From positions 1-16,182 of the forward strand of contig URUD01000056.1 of NCBI GenBank assembly GCA_900550935.1: DNA of 16,182 bases, read 5' to 3'. This document shows positions 14,999 through 16,182 of this stretch, in pieces. Both the position numbers and the translations under genes were made by a program. Every line of letters starts with the position of its first letter. Position 1 is the stretch's first letter. A model generated the notes under the pieces. The model was not told where the DNA came from. It saw only the letters and a program-made list of their open reading frames with translations, and did no database searches. This stretch comes from an uncultured Roseburia sp. (GTDB lineage Bacteria > Bacillota > Clostridia > Lachnospirales > Lachnospiraceae).

Positions 14999-15027
14999 TA
15001 GAAATATATTTTTATAAATGCTATAAT
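14999..15027 (+). promoter_or_regulatory. Promoter of the Abi-family gene
   Basis: Extended -10 TGCTATAAT (hexamer at 15022-15027) with TAGAAA at 14999-15004 in the -35 position, 17 bp spacing. The predicted start near 15034 gives a leader of about 64 nt, with GAAAGAAGG 8 bases before the ATG at 15098. Confidence 0.55.
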
Positions 15028-15097
15028 ACAAACATAAATTAATTTGTGTATGTCTTAAACATTTACTATATTACAAATATACGAAAGAAGGTTTTCC

Positions 15098-16024
15098 ATG
15101 AATAAAGTAGAAAAACCAAAACAAACTGCTCAACAGTTAATTACAAAAATGAAAATAGAAAAAGGCATTCAATTTAAATACACCTCCGAAGCAGATGCTG
15201 AAAATTATCTCACAAATGTTAACAACTACTTGCGAACAGCTGCATATCGAAAGAACTATCAGAAATATAAAAAGGGACCGCACCGCGGAAAATATATTTG
15301 TCTGGATTTTGCATACCTGCAGGAACTATCTACCATTGATATGCATTTTCGCTTCGTTGTTTCCAAAATGTGCTTAGATATTGAACATGACTTAAAAGTT
15401 AAAATGTTAAAGGATATTGAAAATGATGCAACTACTGATGGTTATGATATTGTAAAGAGTTTTTTAAGCAAACATACTTATATTATTGGTAAATTGGAAG
15501 CAACCAGTGCTTCTCCTTTTACACATGATTTAATCTACAAGTATTTTACCATCCAAACTATCTATAACCCATCCAAACAGAAAAAAGAGAATAAAATTAT
15601 TACATATGATGATTGTCCCGCATGGGTTTTACTGGAAATGCTGACATTTGGAGATTTTATTAAATTTTATGAGTTCTACTACTCATCCAGCTCTTTTCCA
15701 AAATTACCTACATCTATTATAAATTTAGTAAAAAGCCTTAGAAACGGTGTTGCACATAACAACTGTATTCTGGCAGACTTAGAACATGGTTCATCACGAC
15801 CACCCGCAGAAATCAGTCAGGAAATTTCAAAAATCGAATCTATAAATGCCAATCAACGTCAAAAGAAATTATCCTGTAGACCTATGTTAGAATTTACCTG
15901 CTTGCTCTATGTATACAAAATCGTCGTATCTGATAAAGTAAAGTATCATAGAATAAAAGAACTTAACGATTTGTTTTTTAACAGGATGACCCATAAAAAG
16001 GCTTCTTCAAAAACAACGAATTAA
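15098..16024 (+). CDS. Abi-family abortive-infection protein (AbiD/AbiF-like, HEPN-type)
   Basis: A 308-residue protein resembling the Abi_2 family (AbiD/AbiF type) of phage-defence proteins. The N-terminal region has KPKQTAQQLI and YLTNVNNYL with a following RxxAY, similar to the family's opening motif; STIDMHFRFVVSK with DIEHDLKVKML (about 78-104) matches the conserved middle block; and RNGVAH at residues 215-220 is an R-x4-H motif of the HEPN RNase superfamily, followed by N221. By family knowledge such proteins act as infection- or stress-activated RNases; activity here is inferred. It stands alone on the plus strand with its own promoter. The gene is visibly more AT-rich, with AAA/ATA/TTA-type codons, than the spoIIE-ftsH block, which suggests horizontal acquisition. 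No partner antitoxin gene is visible in the window. Confidence 0.75.
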   Translation: MNKVEKPKQTAQQLITKMKIEKGIQFKYTSEADAENYLTNVNNYLRTAAYRKNYQKYKKGPHRGKYICLDFAYLQELSTIDMHFRFVVSKMCLDIEHDLKVKMLKDIENDATTDGYDIVKSFLSKHTYIIGKLEATSASPFTHDLIYKYFTIQTIYNPSKQKKENKIITYDDCPAWVLLEMLTFGDFIKFYEFYYSSSSFPKLPTSIINLVKSLRNGVAHNNCILADLEHGSSRPPAEISQEISKIESINANQRQKKLSCRPMLEFTCLLYVYKIVVSDKVKYHRIKELNDLFFNRMTHKKASSKTTN

Positions 16025-16026
16025 TT

Positions 16027-16071
16027 AAAAGCAATTACGACTTTGCATGCAAGATCATCACTGCTTTTTTT
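16027..16071 (+). terminator. Weak possible terminator after the Abi gene
   Basis: AAAAGCA (16027-16033) can pair with TGCTTTT (16062-16068), followed by more T. The 28-base loop contains the palindrome TTGCATGCAA (16043-16052). The stem is AT-rich and the loop long, so efficiency is doubtful. Confidence 0.3.
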
Positions 16072-16110
16072 CAAGGAATATAAGTTCCATCATTTTACAC
16101 ACTATTTATG

Positions 16111-16139
16111 TTGACAAATTAATAATATACACATATAAT
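16111..16139 (+). promoter_or_regulatory. Full-consensus sigma-A promoter reading out of the window
   Basis: TTGACA at 16111-16116, exactly 17 bp, TATAAT at 16134-16139, in AT-rich sequence. Predicted start near 16146. No start codon follows within the window, so the driven gene or RNA lies to the right. The stretch 16025-16182 contains no coding sequence that I can support. Confidence 0.75.
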
Positions 16140-16182
16140 ATTACCAGAATCATAAAAGCCTTTGTGTTTTTGTAAGGACGGC

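Larger units (their letters stand above)
14748..15097. other. Divergent intergenic region between spoIIE and the Abi gene
   Basis: 350 bp with no supportable gene. From the left it holds the spoIIE leader (about 60 nt) and promoter, an AAACCGG/CCGGTTT inverted repeat, a Spo0A-box match, a second inverted repeat TTCAAAAA (14861-14868)/TTTTTGAA (14898-14905), three G-runs on the plus strand (14906-14909, 14933-14935, 14949-14954), a palindrome TTCAG-C-CTGAA at 14938-14948, and then a very AT-rich stretch with the Abi promoter. A minus-strand TATAAT at 14970-14975 would start a C-rich transcript; support is weak. Confidence 0.6.

Overview
The window looks like chromosomal DNA of a gut-type Clostridia member, most likely Lachnospiraceae (Roseburia/Agathobacter/Blautia-like; genus not resolved). 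The evidence is the Firmicutes-type sporulation gene spoIIE, followed in order by tilS, hpt and ftsH, strong AGGAGG-type ribosome sites, and a sulfate pathway that combines CysD/CysN with an AprA/AprB-like APS reductase.

Layout from right to left on the minus strand: spoIIE (12900-14747), tilS, hpt and ftsH (ending at 9080) form a compact co-directional block, with spoIIE-tilS abutting and tilS-hpt overlapping. After an intergenic region comes an eight-gene sulfate uptake and activation operon, 8750 down to 163: sbp (sulfate-binding lipoprotein), cysT, cysW, cysA (ABC importer), aprA-like and aprB-like (APS reductase), cysD and cysN (ATP sulfurylase). Sulfate is imported, adenylated to APS and, by inference, reduced directly to sulfite. 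No APS kinase, PAPS reductase or sulfite reductase lies in the window.

The most unusual element is a 117-bp direct repeat (1-117 and 8884-9000, 106/117 identical, exactly 8883 bp apart) that brackets the sulfate operon. Read on the minus strand it has the anatomy of a small-RNA gene: a conserved -10, a diverged 17-bp spacer, near-identity starting at the predicted transcription start, three C-rich unpaired segments including an anti-Shine-Dalgarno stretch, and (visible in the right copy; the left one is cut by the window edge) a perfect 12-bp terminator hairpin. I interpret it as a duplicated C-rich regulatory RNA of about 92 nt.

The right end of the window is AT-rich and of different character. 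A plus-strand Abi-family gene with a HEPN-type RNGVAH motif (15098-16024) is divergent from spoIIE, and a full-consensus sigma-A promoter points out of the window. The intergenic region between spoIIE and the Abi gene holds a spoIIE promoter with 21-bp spacing and a nearby Spo0A-box match, the arrangement known for Spo0A-activated sigma-A promoters.
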